From assembly GCA_023265045.1 (NCBI GenBank), contig JAHFUQ010000004.1, positions 36,958 to 100,957 of the forward strand: 64,000 nt of DNA, read 5' to 3'. Below are positions 63,001 through 64,000 of this stretch, piece by piece; the first letter of the stretch is position 1; the number at the start of each line of letters is the position of its first letter. Under the pieces are notes generated by a model that ran no database searches, was not told the DNA's origin, and saw only the letters and a list, made by a program, of their open reading frames with translations. Source of the stretch: Acidimicrobiia bacterium (GTDB lineage Bacteria; Actinomycetota; Acidimicrobiia; Acidimicrobiales; AC-14). The position numbers were made by a program, and so were the translations under genes.

Positions 63001-63728
63001 GGGCTTTGCAGCAGGATGGCTTCTTCGAGCCGTTGGACGGCCCGGCTCGGCTCGATGGCCAACTCCCTGCCCAGAACCTCGCGAAGGGCCTGGTAGGCCC
63101 GAAGCGCCTCGGCCTGCCGCCCGCACCGGTAAAGGGCGAGCATGAGCGAGCCCCAGAGCCGCTCGCGCAACGGGTGCTCGTCGACGAGGGCCTGCAGCCT
63201 TCCCACCGCCTCTGCGTGGCGGCCCAACGCCAGTTCGGCGTCGGCCAGATCCTCGGTCGCCACGAGCCGCAGCTCCTCGAGGCGGGCCGCTTCGGAGCGG
63301 GCGAACTCCGCATAAGGGAAATCGGCGAGGGCCTCGCCCCGCCAGAGAGCGATCGCCTGGCCCAGCTTCGCCGCCGCACCCGCCACGTCGCCCGCATCCA
63401 ACGCTCGCCGGCCGTCGCTCGCCAGTTTCTCGAACCGGAAGGCGTCGATCGACGACGGGTCGGCGACGAACAGGTAGCCGGGAGACCGGGTCACCACCGC
63501 CGAGGCCCCGAGGGCGCGCCGCAGATGGGACACGTGGAGGCGCAGGCTGCTGGCGGCGCTGGCTGTCGGCTCCTCGCCCCACAGCGCCGCAACCAGCCGG
63601 TCGGCCGTCACCACCTGGTTGGCGTTCAGGACGAGCATGGCGAGCAGCGCCCGGGCTTTGGTCGCGGGCAGCTGGACGGCGCTCCCCGCCGCCGTTACCT
63701 CGAGCATTCCCAGAATGCGAACGTCCAC
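60099..63728 (-). CDS. Large BTAD / AAA / TPR transcriptional regulator
   Basis: 1209 residues, GTG at 63728. Winged helix about 1-95 (VRILGMLEVTAAG, DRLVAALWGEE), BTAD about 95-250 (IALWRGEALADFPYAEF), then FVGREDQLARL and Walker A G-G-E-P-G-I-G-K-T at 308-316, Walker B VVLVIDDLQWAD, and a TPR-like C-terminal 500 residues. The LuxR-type HTH that ends some relatives is absent. Likely activates a nearby or distant pathway; no obvious target beside the sigma/cupin pair convergent to it. Its tail is matched by the decayed fragment at 52290-52690. Confidence 0.88.
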   Translation of the reverse strand: MDVRILGMLEVTAAGSAVQLPATKARALLAMLVLNANQVVTADRLVAALWGEEPTASAASSLRLHVSHLRRALGASAVVTRSPGYLFVADPSSIDAFRFEKLASDGRRALDAGDVAGAAAKLGQAIALWRGEALADFPYAEFARSEAARLEELRLVATEDLADAELALGRHAEAVGRLQALVDEHPLRERLWGSLMLALYRCGRQAEALRAYQALREVLGRELAIEPSRAVQRLEEAILLQSPDLDLDLATLAGPGGSEGSRGVPLPARLTAEGQRAVFVGREDQLARLHAALDEVVASGRRRVVLIGGEPGIGKTTLVSEFARAAHEGGAIVLYGRCDEGVGIAYQPWAGAVAHLLEHPPSGRVQTAAAAQSADLVRLGPDVAILVPGGTTAAGAPATAAADPERARHLLFTAVLRLLESASQDRPVVLVIDDLQWADVPSLALLRHVVGSDRPLPVLVAGTFRDSEVATNAPLADVLAGLRRESGVTRVGLWGLNDAELLALLEAGTGGAIEGDVVALRDALARETNGNPFFAGELLRHAVETGLIRRAPAGRWIVTGHLREEGLPASLREVVGERVGRLGDEAVRALSTAAVIGPDFDLAVVAAASGTDDDALLDLLDAAVAARLVVNVSGEHFSFVHALVRHALYGSLNPARRARIHRQVADAIEAVCGAGDGASRAGELATHHLRAGIAGDRVKARRYAALAGDHALAQLAPDEAVHWFRQALDLLDEEGTMGEAGGTAAGDSRLRARLLVGLGEAQRQTGDAAFRPTLLEAVRLAQSVGDGDTLVAAVLADNRGSMTRTGQRDPERVAMIEVALAVVPAGDSPFRARLLSLLALDLVYDHDHIRRHAVADEALAMARRLEDPVLLLEVMLRRHQSIRTPDTLAERLSDTGEALELAAASRDPIQRYWAVHNRLIAVAETGDLATFVRLQDQVASLAAAIDQPTPRWLATFSRCARLLLAGDTAGAEAAAADTLRLGTASRQPDVATVHAAELYAIRWQQGRQAELLESFASKAAALPQLPALRAGVARLCVDIGAPDRARALLQAEHAAGFPHPHNYLLLAYLSSLAETAAELGEREIAKSLFDRLARWPDQVVFVHFVFLGATDHYLGLLATTLGRFDAAEAYLARAEEIHAAMEAPFLLARTYLAWGAMLRARDGLDGAAAGEACRRFEAARKLADEFGCDLVSRRASEYLRGSGEERPPP

Positions 63729-63778
63729 CGTGAATGTGAGGCAGCACCGAGATCTCGGTACACCCGACGACGGCAACG

Positions 63779-63967
63779 CTAATCCTCGTAGCGCCCACCC
63801 CCCGCGCCGCAACCGAACATGGCGTGTAAGCGGTCAGCCCTGGCAGTCCGTGCCGTCCTTGATGACCACGAGCTTTCGGCCGCGTTGGCGGCGCCGGCCG
63901 CACCGACGCCAGCCATCGCCACCACGCCGAGCACCCCGGCCGTCATCCGCCGCTTCATTCCGTTCAT
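63779..63967 (-). CDS. Small secreted protein, possibly frameshifted
   Basis: 62 residues in the open frame. A signal peptide (KRRMTAGVLGVVAMAGVGAAGAANA) is clear. After A-N-A-A-E the frame becomes Ser/Arg-rich, whereas the adjacent frame reads KLVVIKDGTDCQG and then stops, which looks like the intended mature peptide. A one-base indel near 63877 would explain it. The gene either encodes a roughly 47-residue secreted peptide with one Cys or is broken. The promoter of the large regulator lies between the two. Confidence 0.45.
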   Translation of the reverse strand: MNGMKRRMTAGVLGVVAMAGVGAAGAANAAESSWSSRTARTARADRLHAMFGCGAGGGRYED

Positions 63968-64000
63968 CAGGTCCGTCGCTTCGTCTGGATCGTCTTCGTC

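Noticed and set aside
1..64000. CRISPR arrays, rRNA genes, intact insertion sequences and phage structural genes
   Set aside because: No regularly spaced short repeats, no rRNA-like sequence, and no transposase or capsid/tail motifs were seen.

Overview
This is about 64 kb of very GC-rich chromosome from an actinomycete-like bacterium (Actinomycetota, class not determinable by eye). Signs are many GTG and TTG starts, two SARP/BTAD regulators, a DUF4328 protein, Thr/Pro-rich lipoproteins, a VapBC pair and an actinobacterial-type tRNA-Ala(TGC). Identifications rest on motifs read by eye; no database search was run.

Layout. (1) 1-11.1 kb is a patchwork of small housekeeping or accessory genes. 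Many are broken by single-base indels, an in-frame stop or truncation: a LuxR-type ATPase fragment, a membrane protein, two VOC proteins, a metallo-beta-lactamase-fold protein, an M56 peptidase, GrpB and a proline iminopeptidase. (2) 11.1-16.7 kb carries an intact alpha/beta hydrolase, a SARP-family STAND regulator and a VapBC module. It lies between an end-repeat (11085) and a 3'-fragment of tRNA-Ala (16646-16692). (3) 16.7-50.8 kb looks like a 34-kb genomic island. A 47-bp perfect direct repeat of the tRNA-Ala 3' half brackets it, with the complete tRNA-Ala at 50758-50831. (4) 50.8-64 kb is ordinary chromosome: a hypothetical gene, a decayed regulator, a YnjBCD-like ABC importer, a C39-like peptidase, an ECF sigma factor with a membrane cupin protein, and a large BTAD/AAA/TPR regulator.

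The island is the exciting part. Its core is a tightly packed, mostly overlapping 14-gene minus-strand run (44542 to 21170). In transcription order it holds a lipoprotein, a sigma-70-like protein, a small beta-rich protein, a CHAT-peptidase/pseudokinase/AAA+ fusion, a Ycf46-like AAA+, an unknown protein, a second AAA+, two small unknown proteins, a MoxR/RavA AAA+, two large unknown proteins, a coiled-coil protein, and a 1877-residue membrane protein with an extracytoplasmic beta-propeller. A divergent XRE-STAND-TPR protein (44622-47162) stands at its head, and a paralogue of the first lipoprotein lies beyond its tail (19019). To the right is a second minus-strand operon: a secreted Ala/Arg/Glu-rich protein, a radical-SAM/SPASM maturase, a Tat-lipoprotein-like peptide ending in a CX9CXCXC core, and a 58-residue peptide ending in Cys-Gly-Cys. 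This is a candidate RiPP-like surface modification system.

My reading, which is inference: the island encodes an envelope-sensing, multi-AAA+ and protease-effector system of the conflict or signalling type, carried with a radical-SAM modified surface peptide. No integrase was recognised in the island. The two end-repeats (11085 and 16723) and the shared 9-mer ATGCGGACT near each end suggest two tandem elements of one family with different cargo, possibly moved by a recombinase encoded elsewhere.
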